A stretch of 64,000 nt of DNA from Actinokineospora diospyrosa (lineage in GTDB: Bacteria; Actinomycetota; Actinomycetes; Mycobacteriales; Pseudonocardiaceae): the NCBI RefSeq assembly GCF_024171925.1, contig NZ_JAMTCO010000013.1, forward strand, positions 1 to 64,000, read 5' to 3'. Under the pieces are notes generated by a model, which searched no databases, was not told where the DNA came from, and saw nothing but the letters and a program-made list of their open reading frames with translations. The position numbers and the translations under genes are program-made. Shown piece after piece: positions 11,826-22,400 of this stretch. The first letter of the stretch is position 1, and every line of letters starts with the position of its first letter.

Positions 11826-12317
11826 ATGACACGCACCGACGCACACCGTCACCCCAGGACAACCACCGCCACCAGGGCGGGCGCGCCGACCCAGCGGGGC
11901 AAGGGCAGCGCCCCCGCCCCGCCGACCGAGGTCGCGCACCCGCTCGGCAGTGCCCTCGTCGGGTACGTCAGCGCGGTCGCCGAGCTGCTCGGTGTCCCCG
12001 AGGACGGCGTCACCTGCGAGGTCACCGACACGGTCACCGCCTACCTGGCGCTGGGCTGCCGCGCCGAGGCGCACCCGGACCGCGACGTCATGCTGGTCTG
12101 GGACGCGCGCGGCTGGTCCGTGCTGGTCGAGACCGACCCGACGGAGCCGCCGATCGTGCTGTCACCGCCGGACGGGGACCTGGTCCCCGACCCGGCCGAG
12201 GTGGCCCGCCTCGTCACGGTCGCCGTGGCCAGGCGCGCTCCCCGCACCACCGTCAGCCCCACGCCGCACCCGGTCGACTGGTCCGATGTCGTCGACCGCA
12301 TGCGCCGCCACGGCTGA
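11826..12317 (+). CDS. DUF6292-like protein
   Basis: This 163-residue soluble protein has a disordered, Pro/Thr/Arg-rich N-terminus (about 1-38). A compact domain of about 40-125 follows with LVGYVSAVAELLGVPEDGV, YLALGCRAEAHPDRDV and VWDARGWSVLVET. I associate this pattern with DUF6292, a family of unknown function seen mostly in Pseudonocardiales and relatives. It is followed, 39 bases on, by a small open frame coupled to an acetyltransferase gene, so the three may form one transcript. No catalytic motif is evident. Confidence 0.6.
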   Translation: MTRTDAHRHPRTTTATRAGAPTQRGKGSAPAPPTEVAHPLGSALVGYVSAVAELLGVPEDGVTCEVTDTVTAYLALGCRAEAHPDRDVMLVWDARGWSVLVETDPTEPPIVLSPPDGDLVPDPAEVARLVTVAVARRAPRTTVSPTPHPVDWSDVVDRMRRHG

Positions 12318-12356
12318 CCCACCAACCCATCACGAACAACAGCTAAGAGGCACCGA

Positions 12357-12515
12357 ATGACTCCTGCACCGCCCAAGGGCAAGACGGCACCTGTCGTGTT
12401 CAGCCACCCCACCACCGAGGACCGGGGCGTCACCAAGAACCCCGGCAGCGCGCCGATGCCGCGCTTCGAGTCCTCATCGGACTCCCCGCGCGTCCCGGAC
12501 TGGTCCAACCCGTGA
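12357..12515 (+). CDS. Small hypothetical protein, 52 residues
   Basis: An ATG at 12357 preceded by AAGAGG at a good distance opens a 52-residue frame rich in Pro, Ser and Thr, with no membrane segment. Its stop overlaps the GTG start of the next gene (GTGA), a standard sign of translational coupling. I do not recognise the protein. It could be a true small protein or a leader that tunes expression of the acetyltransferase. Confidence 0.5.
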   Translation: MTPAPPKGKTAPVVFSHPTTEDRGVTKNPGSAPMPRFESSSDSPRVPDWSNP

Positions 12516-13090
12516 CCGCCGCCCCCGATGTCCGAAGTGGACCAGTCCGGTCCGGCTCGATCGCGCTGCACCCGTGGCGGCTCGACGACACGGCCGACGC
12601 GCTGGCCGTCTTCGGGGACGCGGGGGACACCCGGTGGCCAGGTCCCCAGCTCGACCGGGTACCCGACCTGGCCACCATGCGAGAACTGCTCGCGCGCTGG
12701 ATCGACGAGGACGCCGCACTGTGCGCCCCGCACGGCCGGTGGGCCGTGCGGCGGCTCGACGACGACCGCCTGATCGGCGGCGCGTCCCTGCTGCGCCTCC
12801 CACCCGGCGACGAGGACACCGGCATGGCCTGGCAACTGCACCCGGGCACCGCCAGCGCGGACGTCGCTGGCGAGTGCGCGTTCGCCCTGGCGTCGCTGGC
12901 CTTCGACCACGGCCTGGACGAGGTGTTCGCCCTCGTCCGAGCGGGCGCCGACACCACCGCCATCCGCCGCAACGGCATGTACTGGGTCGGCGAAACGGGC
13001 AAGTACTTCGGCCTCGACCTGCAGGTCTACCGACTACGCGCACCCGACCTGGACCGCATGGCCGCCGAGGGCCACCACCTGGACCCCTAG
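12512..13090 (+). CDS. GNAT-family N-acetyltransferase
   Basis: This 192-residue protein resembles the RimJ/RimL branch of GNAT acetyltransferases, which move an acetyl group from acetyl-CoA to an amine such as a protein N-terminus. Family-like features are IALHPWRLDDTADALAVFGD near the start, ARWIDEDAALC in the first third, and a C-terminal half with FALASLAFDHGLDEVFALVRAGADTTAIRRNGM. The start GTG at 12512 overlaps the upstream small frame. The acyl-CoA loop is poorly conserved, so the exact substrate and full activity are uncertain. Confidence 0.75.
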   Translation: MTAAPDVRSGPVRSGSIALHPWRLDDTADALAVFGDAGDTRWPGPQLDRVPDLATMRELLARWIDEDAALCAPHGRWAVRRLDDDRLIGGASLLRLPPGDEDTGMAWQLHPGTASADVAGECAFALASLAFDHGLDEVFALVRAGADTTAIRRNGMYWVGETGKYFGLDLQVYRLRAPDLDRMAAEGHHLDP

Positions 13091-13258
13091 GTCGCCCGCC
13101 CTACGCCCGCCGGACCCGCACCTATGCCGGGGACCCCGCGCTAACGACGACCGGTCCGCGCCTCAGATCAACTGGCCACTCCTTGGCCATTGGGCGCTCA
13201 AAGCCCGGGACGCCACGTCAACCCCCGCCAAGCCCGGCCCAGGCCCACCTGGGCAGCC

Positions 13259-13999
13259 ATGGACAGTACGAAGGTCCAGGCCAGCCCCTGTCAGGACTGG
13301 CCCTGACCCAGGAACCCCGCCACTGGACGCCTCAGAAGCCAGGGTGCCATCCCACTTCGGCCAGGTCCCGCCCAGCCCGCCCGAGTCGGCCCTGCCAGCC
13401 CAGCCCGGGACACTCGGACCAGCGGCGCCATCTCAGCCCACCGAGTCGGCCCTGCCAACCCAGCGCCTGGACACTCGGACCCAGCGGTGCCAGCCCGGCC
13501 CTCCCGTCAGGTCCGCCCCAGTCCACCTAGCCGACCCCTGGACACCCGGCAGCCGCTGGGTCCTGCTCGCCCCGCAAGATCATCTGCCGCAAGAGCCCCC
13601 GATATACAGCCTATCGAGGAAGCCCGACAGAACCCGGGGCAGCGATTATGGCCTGTGGACACCAGAACACGTTGTGGACAACCGCCCGCAAGCCCAGCCC
13701 CTGGACACTCGGAGCAGCCGGTGCCAACTCGGCTTCCGTCAGGTCTGCCCCAACCCACGTGGCCGACTACCGGACACTCGGACCCAGCGATGCCATCCCA
13801 ACTGCCGTCAGGTCCGCCCTAAACCCACCTGATCAGCCGTGGGCACTCGGAGATCCGGTGCCATCCCGGCCCGTTCTCGTCGGCCCTGCCAACTCAGCGC
13901 CTGGACAGTCGGACCCGGCGGTGCCAGCCCGGCCCTCCCGTCAGGTCCGCCCCAGCCCACTTTCTCAGCGCCTGGACAGTCGGAGTCGCTGGTGCCAGG
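13259..13999. repeat. Degenerate 60-71 bp tandem repeat array, non-coding
   Basis: A motif close to CTGGACACTCGGACCC recurs at 13407, 13467, 13538, 13701, 13771, 13841, 13901 and 13972. The spacings are 60, 71, 163, 70, 70, 60 and 71 bases. Between these lie further conserved words such as GTCAGGTCCGCCCC and CGGTGCCA. More decayed material reaches back to about 13259. All three frames are broken, and indels change phase between units, so coding is unlikely. The rest of 13091-13258 shows no gene. The array runs directly into the palindrome at 14001. Confidence 0.75.
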
Positions 14000-14000
14000 T

Positions 14001-14144
14001 GCTCGATGGGGTGGACCTGTTTTGTGTGGGGGAGCGGCACCCGTAGCGTTTCCGCGCGGCAGGGCCTGCTTTTGGGCCCCTGCTTTGCGGTTCTGCCACG
14101 GGTGTCGTAGGGGCCCCGCGCAAAACAGGTCCACCGCATCGAGC
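14001..14144. repeat. Large imperfect palindrome (144 bp)
   Basis: Arms of 31 bases at 14001-14031 and 14114-14144 pair with three mismatches and include the perfect inner match GGTGGACCTGTTTTG. The pairing continues imperfectly inward (GGCACCCGT with ACGGGTGTC), so the whole segment can fold into one long hairpin. No gene lies inside. The right arm is the start of the repeat shared with position 81. It could be a small MITE-like element or a structured RNA. Confidence 0.7.
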
Positions 14145-14240
14145 TCGTCGCATTGTCGCGGATCGGGCGCCGAGGTCGCCGCTAGGCGACGAGGCCGTCC
14201 GATCCCGGGTCGCCGAGCTCGCCGCCAGGCGACGAGGCCG
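14112..14240. repeat. Dispersed non-coding repeat, copy 2
   Basis: This is the second copy of the repeat at 81-204, in the same orientation and with roughly nine in ten bases alike by eye. It begins inside the right arm of the large palindrome and ends about 90 bases past the cold-shock gene's stop on the minus strand. It contains the same GTCGCC-GCYA-GGCGAC mini-hairpins. Confidence 0.75.
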
Positions 14241-14328
14241 ACCCGCACACCGCGAAGTCGTAGGCGAGCCGACCCCGAGCGCCACCCGCAGGCTCACCCG
14301 GACCCGGCCCCGCGTCACCTCAACAGCG

Positions 14329-14541
14329 TCAGAGCACCCGCACAGACACAGCCTCCGGACCCTTCCGGCCCTCGCCCACCTCGAACTCAACCCGCTGATC
14401 GTTGGCCAAGCCCGTGTTGTCGTACCCCTCGATCGCCGAACGGTGCACGAACAGGTCCGCGCCACCGCCGCTCGGGGTGATGAAACCGAAACCCTTGGTC
14501 CCGTTGAACCACTTGATCGTGCCGGGGGTCATCGTGCTCAT
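14329..14541 (-). CDS. Cold-shock domain protein
   Basis: This 70-residue protein is a single cold-shock domain that binds single-stranded RNA or DNA. The RNP1-like motif KGFGFI and the RNP2-like motif DLFVH are present. The ATG at 14541 is chosen because AAGGAG lies 7 bases upstream. The start overlaps the stop of the upstream frame by four bases (ATGA), so the two are probably translated together. Proteins of this size usually act as RNA chaperones in stress or growth-phase change. Confidence 0.93.
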   Translation of the reverse strand: MSTMTPGTIKWFNGTKGFGFITPSGGGADLFVHRSAIEGYDNTGLANDQRVEFEVGEGRKGPEAVSVRVL

Positions 14542-14840
14542 CGGTGTGCTCCTTGGCTCGACCACGGCGAGTCGACGCCAGGGAGGGGACTTTCGACCTG
14601 CGCGACGGGCTCGGGCCCGGCGATGCCCAACATGGACAGCAGCACACCGCGGTCCTCGGCGTTGAGCGAGTGCTCGGCGACCGTGCGGGCCGCGCGAACG
14701 CGTTGCACCGCCTCGGCCTTCTCCGCGGCCGCCCGGCCGTCGGCGAACCCGGCCGCGCCGCGCGGACCCCGGTTGGCCCGGGTGGCGGCGGGGGAGGTCA
14801 GTGGTGGGTGTGACGTGGCGAGCTGGTAGTCCGGCGGCAA
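14538..14840 (-). CDS. Hypothetical protein coupled to the cold-shock gene
   Basis: The frame immediately before the cold-shock gene ends in ATGA overlap with it. The credible portion is about 100 residues, with a helical region rich in Ala, Glu and Arg (AEKAEAVQRVRAARTVAEHS) followed by LNAEDRGVLLSMLGI. I have the impression that this last pattern is common in small actinobacterial proteins of unknown function. The start is uncertain. A TTG at 14840 with GGGAG 7 bases upstream is proposed, since the open frame extends much further in low-complexity sequence. Confidence 0.5.
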   Translation of the reverse strand: MPPDYQLATSHPPLTSPAATRANRGPRGAAGFADGRAAAEKAEAVQRVRAARTVAEHSLNAEDRGVLLSMLGIAGPEPVAQVESPLPGVDSPWSSQGAHR

Positions 14841-15545
14841 GCCGGTGCTCCCGTCCCCGGCCGCGGTGACACGGCGACCGGTCTCAGTCGGGGCCCGAGT
14901 CGGCTGGATGCCAACACCTGGCACCCCGACCGCCCCGACAGTACCGCACCGGTCCCGGCCGGGACACCGTCGACCCGGCCCGACCAGGGCCGCACCCGGA
15001 CGGCCGAACGGACCCGGATCGCGTTCCCGGCCCCGGGTCCCCGACCACAATGGACCTGATCCAGAATGCGCGTTGCCCGATGGGGCGAACTTCCCGGTGG
15101 CGGGGCGCGCGCGACACCGGTGACCGGACCGGGGGCCGGGGCTGGGAGGACGGCCCGCTCGGCCGCCGACCGGGGCCACGGCTGTTGCTCCTGCGCGCAA
15201 AGGAAGTCCGCGCCGATCGAGCGGGCCGCACGCCGACCACCTCAGGTGGGTCTATTCGGCCGTGCCGGCATGGTCGTGGCCGCACCGGGTGGTATAGCCT
15301 CGCAGGGAGCCCCACCGCAGACAGGGGGGTATCAGGATCGACGTGGCGGCCACCGGGCCGGTGTCGCCGGTCCGCCCACCCCCCGACCCGCTCCGTCGCG
15401 CCGCACCCGTCTCCCGGTGGGTTCGGTGTGCGTCCGGCGCCGTGCCCCGCGGTGGCCTGCCGCCGCGTGCGTGCCCCACCACACCCCAGATCCAGCAGTC
15501 CAGGTCCGCGGCGTGCTGCGCCTGTCCAGAGAAAGTCACCTCACC
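14841..15545. other. Intergenic region upstream of the desaturase
   Basis: About 700 bases of very GC-rich sequence hold long open frames on both strands that are low-complexity and lack ribosome sites or family features. I see no supportable gene, RNA or operator in it. The promoter of the desaturase should lie in its right part. Confidence 0.4.
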
Positions 15546-16598
15546 ATGAGTGCTTCCCCCGTGTCCGACGCACACGCCGCGCCACCGCAGCGCGGCAGTG
15601 ACTTCGCCGAGCTGTCGCGCCGGATCAAGAGCGAGGGGCTGCTGAACCGGCGGCACGGCTACTACGCGGTTCGGATCGCGACCAACGTCGCCCTGCTCGG
15701 CGCGGGGATCGCCGCGTTCGTGCTGGTGGGGGACTCCTGGTGGCAGCTGCTCACCGCGGTGCTGCTGGCCGGGGTGTTCACCCAGTTCGCCTTCATCGGC
15801 CACGACGCCGGGCACCGCCAGATCTTCGGCACCCGCCGCGGCAACGACGTCATCGGCTACACCCACGGCGCGGTCACCGGGATCAGCTTCCAGTGGTGGG
15901 TCGGCAAGCACAACCGCCACCACGCCAACCCCAACCACGAGGACGAGGACCCCGATGTCGACATCATGGTGCTCGCCTTCAGCGACCAGCAGGCGCTGAC
16001 CAAGAACGGCGTGGCCCTGTTCATCACCAAGTACCAGGCGTTCCTGTTCTTCCCGCTGCTGCTGGCCGAGGCGATCATGCTGCGCATCGCCAGCGTGCAG
16101 GCGGTGCTGCGCCGCGAGATCAAGCCGTTCCGGCTCGAGGGCGTGCTGATCGCCGCGCACATCGTGGTCTACCTCAGCGCGGTGTTCCTGGTGCTGTCCC
16201 CGCTCAAGGCCGTCGTGTTCATCCTGGTGCACCAGGGCCTGATGGGCGTCTACCTCGGTTGTTCCTTCGCGCCCAACCACAAGGGCATGCCGATGCTGAC
16301 CAACGAGGACTCGGTGGACTTCCTGCGCAAGCAGGTCCTCACCTCCCGCAACATCCTCGGCGGCCGCTGGATCGACTACCTGTTCGGCGGGTTGAACTAC
16401 CAGGTCGAGCACCACCTGTTCCCGAACATGCCGCGCTCCAACCTGCGCCGCGCCCAGCCCCTCGTCGAGGAGTTCTGCGCCCGCCGCGGCATCACCTACA
16501 CCCACTGCGGGATCCTCGCCTCCTACAAGCAGGTCCTGCGCCACCTCCACTCGGTCGGCGCCCCGCTGCGCGCGCCCCGCGAGTTGGTCACCAGCTAG
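15546..16598 (+). CDS. Membrane fatty acid desaturase
   Basis: This 350-residue integral membrane di-iron desaturase introduces a double bond into an acyl chain. The three histidine boxes are HDAGH at 86-90, HNRHH at 122-126 and QVEHHLFP at about 290. Paired hydrophobic segments lie at about 45-85 and 160-235. The Q-x-x-H-H form of the third box is typical of front-end (delta-6-like) acyl-CoA desaturases, here without a cytochrome b5 domain. The ATG at 15546 is preferred over longer frames that run into low-complexity sequence. A hairpin follows the stop. Confidence 0.9.
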   Translation: MSASPVSDAHAAPPQRGSDFAELSRRIKSEGLLNRRHGYYAVRIATNVALLGAGIAAFVLVGDSWWQLLTAVLLAGVFTQFAFIGHDAGHRQIFGTRRGNDVIGYTHGAVTGISFQWWVGKHNRHHANPNHEDEDPDVDIMVLAFSDQQALTKNGVALFITKYQAFLFFPLLLAEAIMLRIASVQAVLRREIKPFRLEGVLIAAHIVVYLSAVFLVLSPLKAVVFILVHQGLMGVYLGCSFAPNHKGMPMLTNEDSVDFLRKQVLTSRNILGGRWIDYLFGGLNYQVEHHLFPNMPRSNLRRAQPLVEEFCARRGITYTHCGILASYKQVLRHLHSVGAPLRAPRELVTS

Positions 16599-16613
16599 CA
16601 CCACCGCACACGG

Positions 16614-16648
16614 CCCGCCCGGCGCAGGGGTTTCCCCTCCCGGGCGGG
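16614..16648. terminator. Hairpin terminator after the desaturase
   Basis: CCCGCCCGG (16614-16622) pairs with CCGGGCGGG (16640-16648), and weaker outer pairing (CGCACAC with GTGCGTGTG) extends the stem. It starts 16 bases after the desaturase stop. Confidence 0.7.
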
Positions 16649-16979
16649 TTGTGCGTGTGGTCTGCCCAGCGACGCGAGTACCAACGGGTTCCATGGCGAA
16701 AGCGCGGATCGTCCACCCCGCGCCCCGCGGTGCCGTGTGGACGGACACCGCCACGGCGCGTGGTACCGCGCGCGGGGCCGGGAGCGGCATGGGGACGAAC
16801 GACGGACTCGGCGGACGCCGCGACCAGCAGCCCTCCGCGAGCAGTGGGTCGAGGCGGAACCGCCCACGCGGGATCTGATGTTCTGCGGCTACTGGCGGCG
16901 CCGCGCCTGACGCTCGGTACGGTGCTTGCACCGACCGAGGCTTGGGGGCCGCCATGCTCGCGCACGTCCGACAGCGCTG
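16649..16979. other. Intergenic region before the AEC transporter
   Basis: I see no gene, repeat or clear promoter in this stretch of about 330 bases. Open frames on both strands look like composition artefacts. Confidence 0.4.
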
Positions 16980-17900
16980 ATGGACGTCCTCACGGCCCTC
17001 GGCAAGCTGGTTCCGGTGGTCCTCGCCTTCGGGGCAGGCGCGTTGTTCGCCCGCCGCAAACTGCTCCCCGCCGAGGCCGCGGGCTACTTCACCGACTTCG
17101 CCTTCCTGTTCGCCATCCCGTGCTACCTCTTCGGCAAGATCTTCCTCAGCGACCTGGGCCACCTGTTCGACGTCCGGGCGATCTCCGCCTACGCGGCCAG
17201 CGCAGCGCTCTGCGTCGTCCTCATCGGACTGCTCGCCAGGGGCAGCGCCAAGGTCCGGGCCCTGCGCGTGATGGCGGCGGTCCAGGTCAACACCGCCTAC
17301 TTCGCGGTCCCCGTCTTCGTCATGCTGTTCGGCGACGCCGCGCCGATCTTCCCGATCCTGCTGCTGCAGGTCTGCCTGCTGTCCACGGTCATCCTCACCA
17401 CCCTGGAGTTCGGCGGCCCCGGCAGCACCCCGCGCAAACTCGCCCGCGCGATCTGGGCGTCCCTCAACACCCCAGTCGTCCTAGCCTGCAACCTGGCGAT
17501 CCTGCTGAACCTGCTCTCCGCTCCGATCCCCGCCACCCTCTTGTCCGCCCTGTCCTTCGTAGGCGACGCGGCGGCCCCCATAGCCCTCTTTGCACTGGGC
17601 CTCTACCTCGGCAGCACAGGCCTATCGCTGCGCGGCACCACCCGCACCGAATTCGCCCTCATCACCTTCAAGTGCATCGCCTTCCCCCTCATCACCCTCT
17701 TCATCAGCCGCTACGTCTTCCACGTGACCGGCGACTGGCTCAAGTACCTGGTCCTCATCGCCGCCATGCCGTCCCCGCAGAACCTCTTCGTGTTCGCCCA
17801 GCGCTACAACACCGACGTCGAGCTCGCGGCGTCGATCGTGGTCAAGAGCTCCCTGCTGGCCCTTCTTCTGCTACCCGTCTGGGTTCAGTGGGCTTCTTAG
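16980..17900 (+). CDS. AEC-family membrane transporter
   Basis: This 306-residue protein has about eight to ten hydrophobic segments and the layout of the auxin efflux carrier family (Mem_trans). It has a short N-terminal helical bundle, a Gly/Pro-containing break near [10 protein letters not shown], and [10 protein letters not shown] plus [11 protein letters not shown] motifs in the two halves. Bacterial members move small organic acids, but the substrate here is unknown. The ATG at 16980 (MDVLTALG) gives the usual start at the first membrane segment. The stop overlaps the end of the convergent SelO gene by four bases. Confidence 0.87.
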   Translation: MDVLTALGKLVPVVLAFGAGALFARRKLLPAEAAGYFTDFAFLFAIPCYLFGKIFLSDLGHLFDVRAISAYAASAALCVVLIGLLARGSAKVRALRVMAAVQVNTAYFAVPVFVMLFGDAAPIFPILLLQVCLLSTVILTTLEFGGPGSTPRKLARAIWASLNTPVVLACNLAILLNLLSAPIPATLLSALSFVGDAAAPIALFALGLYLGSTGLSLRGTTRTEFALITFKCIAFPLITLFISRYVFHVTGDWLKYLVLIAAMPSPQNLFVFAQRYNTDVELAASIVVKSSLLALLLLPVWVQWAS

Positions 17901-19351
17901 GTCCCGCAGAAGGTCTGGTAGTCGCCGAAGTCTTGAGGGGCGGGAGTGGCGTAGCGGGTAAGAGCGGCGTCCTCGGTGTAGGGACGGGTGATGACGCTTA
18001 GCAGGCTGTGGAACGGGTCCATGTCGCCCGCGGTCGCGGAGGTGAGGGCTTCCTCGACGAGGTGGTTGCGGGGGATATAGAGGGGGTTGACGCGGTCCAT
18101 GGCATCCGCGTCCGGGGTGAGCGGACGCCAGCGGGCCAGCCAGGCGTCGATGGCGGCCAAGTCCAGGAAGACTTCGCGCGCAGGTTCGGGATTACCGCGG
18201 GCGGCGGCGGACAGGTTGCGGAAGAACGACGTGTAGTCGACGTGGTTCTTGTGGAGAAGAGCCAGGAGATCGTCGATCAGCGCGGGTGCGTCAGGGACGT
18301 CCGGGATGCCCAGCTTGGCGCGCATGCCAGCCAGCCAGTGGCTGTTGTAAGTGGCGCGGAACCTGCCTAGCGACTCCAGCGCGAGCTCTATCGCCTTGTC
18401 CTGGTCAGAGTCGAACAAGGGCAGCATGGCCTCCGCCAGACGCGCGAGGTTCCACTCGGCGATGGGGGGCTGGTTGCCGAACGCGTAGCGGCCACCGTGG
18501 TCGATCGAGCTATAGACAGTGCCGGGGTCGAACGACTCCATGAACGCGCAAGGCCCGTAGTCGATGGTCTCCCCGGAGATCGTCATGTTGTCGGTGTTCA
18601 TCACCCCGTGCACGAACCCCACCAACATCCACCGCGCCACCAACGACGCCTGCGCCGCGACCACCGACTCGAGCAACCCCAGATACCCCTCCGCACCCGG
18701 GTAGTGCCGCTCGATCGCGTGATCAGCCAACCGCCGCAACAGCTCCACGTCGTCGGTCGCCCGCGCGTACTGGAAGCTCCCGACCCGCAGGTGACTGCTC
18801 GCCACCCGCGCCAACACCGCCCCCGGCAACACCGACTCCCGCGCCACCGCCCGCCCCGTCCCCACCACGGCCAGCGACCGGGTCGTGGGGATCCCGAGCG
18901 CGTGCATCGCCTCGCTGATCAGGTACTCCCGCAGCATCGGCCCCACCGCCGCGAACCCGTCCCCACCCCGCGAGAACCTGGTGCGCCCCGAGCCCTTGAG
19001 GTGCAGGTCACGCAGCGTCCCATCCGCGTGGACGAGCTCCCCGAGCAACAACGCGCGCCCATCGCCCAAACGGGGGGAGTAGTGCCCGAACTGGTGACCG
19101 GCATAGGCCTGCGCCACCGTGTTCACCCCATCGAGAGCCCCACTGAGATCCCCAACGAGCAGCCGCACCCCTTCCGGCCCGCGCAGCCACCCCGCGTCCA
19201 GCCCCAACTCCTCGGCTACCGGCTCGTTCAACACCAGCAACTGGGGCTCGGCCACGGGCTCGGCCTGCCAGGGAAGCGCCATCTCGGGCAGCGCACGGGC
19301 GAAGTGGTCACTCAGCGAAGGCCTGCTCACCCCACCAACGGTACGTGCCAT
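17897..19351 (-). CDS. selO: Protein adenylyltransferase SelO (YdiU)
   Basis: This 484-residue protein matches the SelO/UPF0061 family, pseudokinases that transfer AMP to proteins. Family landmarks are [18 protein letters not shown], the basic block [29 protein letters not shown], and the metal-binding region MNTDNM followed by [13 protein letters not shown]. The C-terminal YTSFFRNL and [15 protein letters not shown] also fit. The bacterial form ends without selenocysteine, here with QTFCGT. The start at 19351 (MARTVGG) is chosen by family length, and the ribosome site is weak. It is divergent from the helical-repeat gene by 77 bases. Confidence 0.93.
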   Translation of the reverse strand: MARTVGGVSRPSLSDHFARALPEMALPWQAEPVAEPQLLVLNEPVAEELGLDAGWLRGPEGVRLLVGDLSGALDGVNTVAQAYAGHQFGHYSPRLGDGRALLLGELVHADGTLRDLHLKGSGRTRFSRGGDGFAAVGPMLREYLISEAMHALGIPTTRSLAVVGTGRAVARESVLPGAVLARVASSHLRVGSFQYARATDDVELLRRLADHAIERHYPGAEGYLGLLESVVAAQASLVARWMLVGFVHGVMNTDNMTISGETIDYGPCAFMESFDPGTVYSSIDHGGRYAFGNQPPIAEWNLARLAEAMLPLFDSDQDKAIELALESLGRFRATYNSHWLAGMRAKLGIPDVPDAPALIDDLLALLHKNHVDYTSFFRNLSAAARGNPEPAREVFLDLAAIDAWLARWRPLTPDADAMDRVNPLYIPRNHLVEEALTSATAGDMDPFHSLLSVITRPYTEDAALTRYATPAPQDFGDYQTFCGT

Positions 19352-19428
19352 CTCCGGTTGCCAGTACGCGCCAGGTCCGGTGATACTCCCGCCATGACCT
19401 CCGGAAGGGCCGCGACGGCCCCCACCTG

Positions 19429-22400
19429 GTGAGCCCGTCCGCGCCGAGCGTCGACCTCGGCCCGCTCTCCGCACTGCCGTACCCGGATCGCGCCCGCGCC
19501 CTGGCCGATCACGCGCGGTCACTATCTGCTGGACGCTACGCCGCCGTCCGCGCCGAACTGGTGGCAGGCAACGCCGAGGAACGCCACCTGGCGCTCCACT
19601 TCGCAGTCGCGCGCCACGACCTCGCCGCGGTCGCCGACGCGCTGGCCGACCCCGTGGTGCGCCGCCGTGCCCTCGCCGCGGCGATCCGGCTCCCCGTCCC
19701 GGACAGCGCCCTGGCTGCCCTCGTGCGCGACTCCGTGCCACGAGCCGACCGGATCGCGCTGTACGGGGTCCTGCGCCGATCCCGCCGCCGGGACCTCGCG
19801 GACGCCCTGCTGCCCGAGGTGGCCAGCCGTTTCGGCGACGACGACGTCGCGCGGTTGCTCCCCGCCTGCTCGGCGGAAGCCGTCAGCCGGGTACTGCCAA
19901 CGATCGGTACGACGCCCGCTCTGCTGCGCGCGCTGATCCCCATCGCCCCGCACGCTGTGGTCGCCGCCCTGGCCGAGGGAGCCAAGGTGTTCTCGCGCTG
20001 GCGGCAAGCGGACCTCGAAGAGCTCCTCTCGATCGTCGCTGCGCGTGAACCCGAGTCGCTGATCAGCGAGGACACGCTGTGGCGCAGGTACAAGTACCTG
20101 CCCGAGGTGCTGGCGGCGGTCCTGACCCGCTCCGAGCTCCTGCTCGACCCGGCGGACATCAGCCCGGGCTCGCTGTCGCTGCCCGACCGCGAGCTCACCC
20201 GACAGGCGCGGCGGTCGCTGTCCACGCGGACGGCCGAGGAGTTGGCGTCGCTGCTGCCCTGGTTCGTGGGCCGGGACCGGGCTCGCCTCCTGGCCACCGC
20301 GCCCATCGCCCGCCGTCGGGAGATCCTCGAACTCGGCTACGACAGCCTGCTCGACAACGTCGGTCCGGCTGAACTCCGCCTGCTGCCCGACGCCGACCGG
20401 CTTGAGCTGTGCGCGGCGATCCTGGAGCGACCCGACTCGCTGCGGGTGGCACGGCGGCGTGAGGTGACCGCCGTCCTTCCCTATGCGCGCGCGAAGGCCA
20501 CGCTGCTGGCGGGCACCGGGGCGCACTCCGCCGAGGAACGCGCCGCGGGCTGGCGGGCCGCGATCGAGTGCGCCGCGAACGACCCCGACCCGGGTGCGCT
20601 GGCCGATCTCATGACCCACAGCGACCGGGCGTGGCGTGACGCGCCCGCGGTCGTCCACGCCGCGCTCGGGGCGATCGCGCGGGTGCCGGTCCGGCTGCTC
20701 GCGCCCCTGCCTACCGAGGTCCCGCGCGCGGCCATGACTAACGCGAAGCTCGTCGACCCCGGGCACCTCGCGCCGCTGCTCGACTGGGTGGGCAGGCTGG
20801 TCGAACACGCCGACGCCGACGGCAGGCGTGCGCTGCTGCCTCTGGTGGTCCAACTGACGCGCGACCGACGCACCGCGGGCTGGGCACTTCGGCTGCCCGT
20901 CGGAATGGGGCAGAGCCTGTGGGACGAGCTGCGCGCCGCGGACCAGGAAACGGTCCTGCGGCTGGCAGAGCTGCTCGGTCCGGACCTCGCCACCGTGCCC
21001 GAGCTGGACGACCGGGTGCGGGAGATCGCGTTCTCACGAGGTGAGGACGCCGAACGGGCGGCGGTGCTCTGGACCCGTTCCACCGCGCCACGCGAAACCC
21101 GGGTCGGCGAGCTGGTGGCGCACGACCCGAAGTTGGGGAGGGTCCCCGAACTGTGGTCCGTGGTGTCCCGGCGGCGCACCGACCTGGTCGACCGCTTGCT
21201 GGACGCACCGTTGCCGCACTACGCGCCGAGCACCGCGTTCCGGTGGACCGCCGCGCAACGTGGCGCGGTGAGTGCCGCTGCTGGGCGAGTGGCGCTCGAC
21301 CAGGACATCGATCTGGGGGACCGGGTTGCCGCGGTGCGCTCGATCACCGACCTCGACACGGTGCTCCTGCTGGTCGAGTCCCCGCTGCCCACCCTGGCCG
21401 CGGCGGCCGTCCGCCGCCTTGGTGCGCGTGGCGACCCCCGGGTGGCGGTTCCGCTGCTGGTCCAGCACGCGGGGCGGTCCGACAGCGTCGTTGCCCGTGC
21501 CGCGGTCCAGGCGGTGCGCGTCGCCGCGGCGACCCTGCCCGACACAGATGTCCTGGCCCTGCTGCGACCTGTCGTGCTCGACCGCGGCGGCTCGGTCGGC
21601 GCGGCTAAGGAGGCCGTGCGCTTCCTGGCCGATCTACGCGGGGCGCCCGTGGTCGACCTCCTCGTGCAGGCCTGGGCCGATCCGGCGACCCACCGCGACG
21701 TCCGGGTGCTCCTCGTGCGGGCCGCGCTGCCGTTCCTGGCCGACCCGAGGATCCCGCCGCTGCTCACCGAGGCGGTCCACGGACCGATGGAGGTCCGCAC
21801 GCCGGTGCTGATCACCCGCCGCGAGCAGGTCGCCGAGCGCCACCGGCCGGTACTGGCCGGGATCATCGCCGCCGGGCTGGCCACGACCGAGGAGCGGCGC
21901 CTGGAGCAGCTCATCGAGGCCTACCGGCGGTGGTGGCGCGACGACCGGTCCGGGCTGGCGCGGATCGGGGAGCTCGCCTTGGCGCCCTCGATCGAGGTGT
22001 TCGGCTGGGCGGCCGACCTGTTCGTCGAGGCCGCGGTGGCCGGACACGCCCTGCCGGTGCTCGACGATGTCCTGCACTCGTGGACCACGAGCGGCGATCC
22101 CGAGGCTTGGCAGCGGCTGAACGCGTTCGCGGGGCGCCTCGACCTGCGCGCGAACACGCGGCTCGACCCCGCGACCACCGAGGTGCTCCGCCGGGTCACC
22201 GCGGCCTGCCGCACCCGCGGCCTCCACGGCGCCGCCGTCAGGCTCCTGCGCAGGCTCGCCCTGGAGACCCTGTTCCAACCGCGGCTCAGCACTGCGGTCT
22301 GGCTCGAACTCGCCGCCGTCGACCACCCGGCGGCGTACTGGGGCTGGGGGCTCCGCCCGTCGGAAACACCGTCGTTGGAGCGGGTGCGCGAGGTCCTCGA

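Noticed and set aside
13673..13681. DnaA box TGTGGACAA and another at 6391-6399 as an origin
   Set aside because: Single isolated boxes without a cluster, AT-rich unwinding region or dnaA/dnaN neighbours.
13259..13999. CRISPR array
   Set aside because: Repeats are degenerate, 60-71 bases apart with no constant repeat and unique spacer structure, and no cas genes are nearby.
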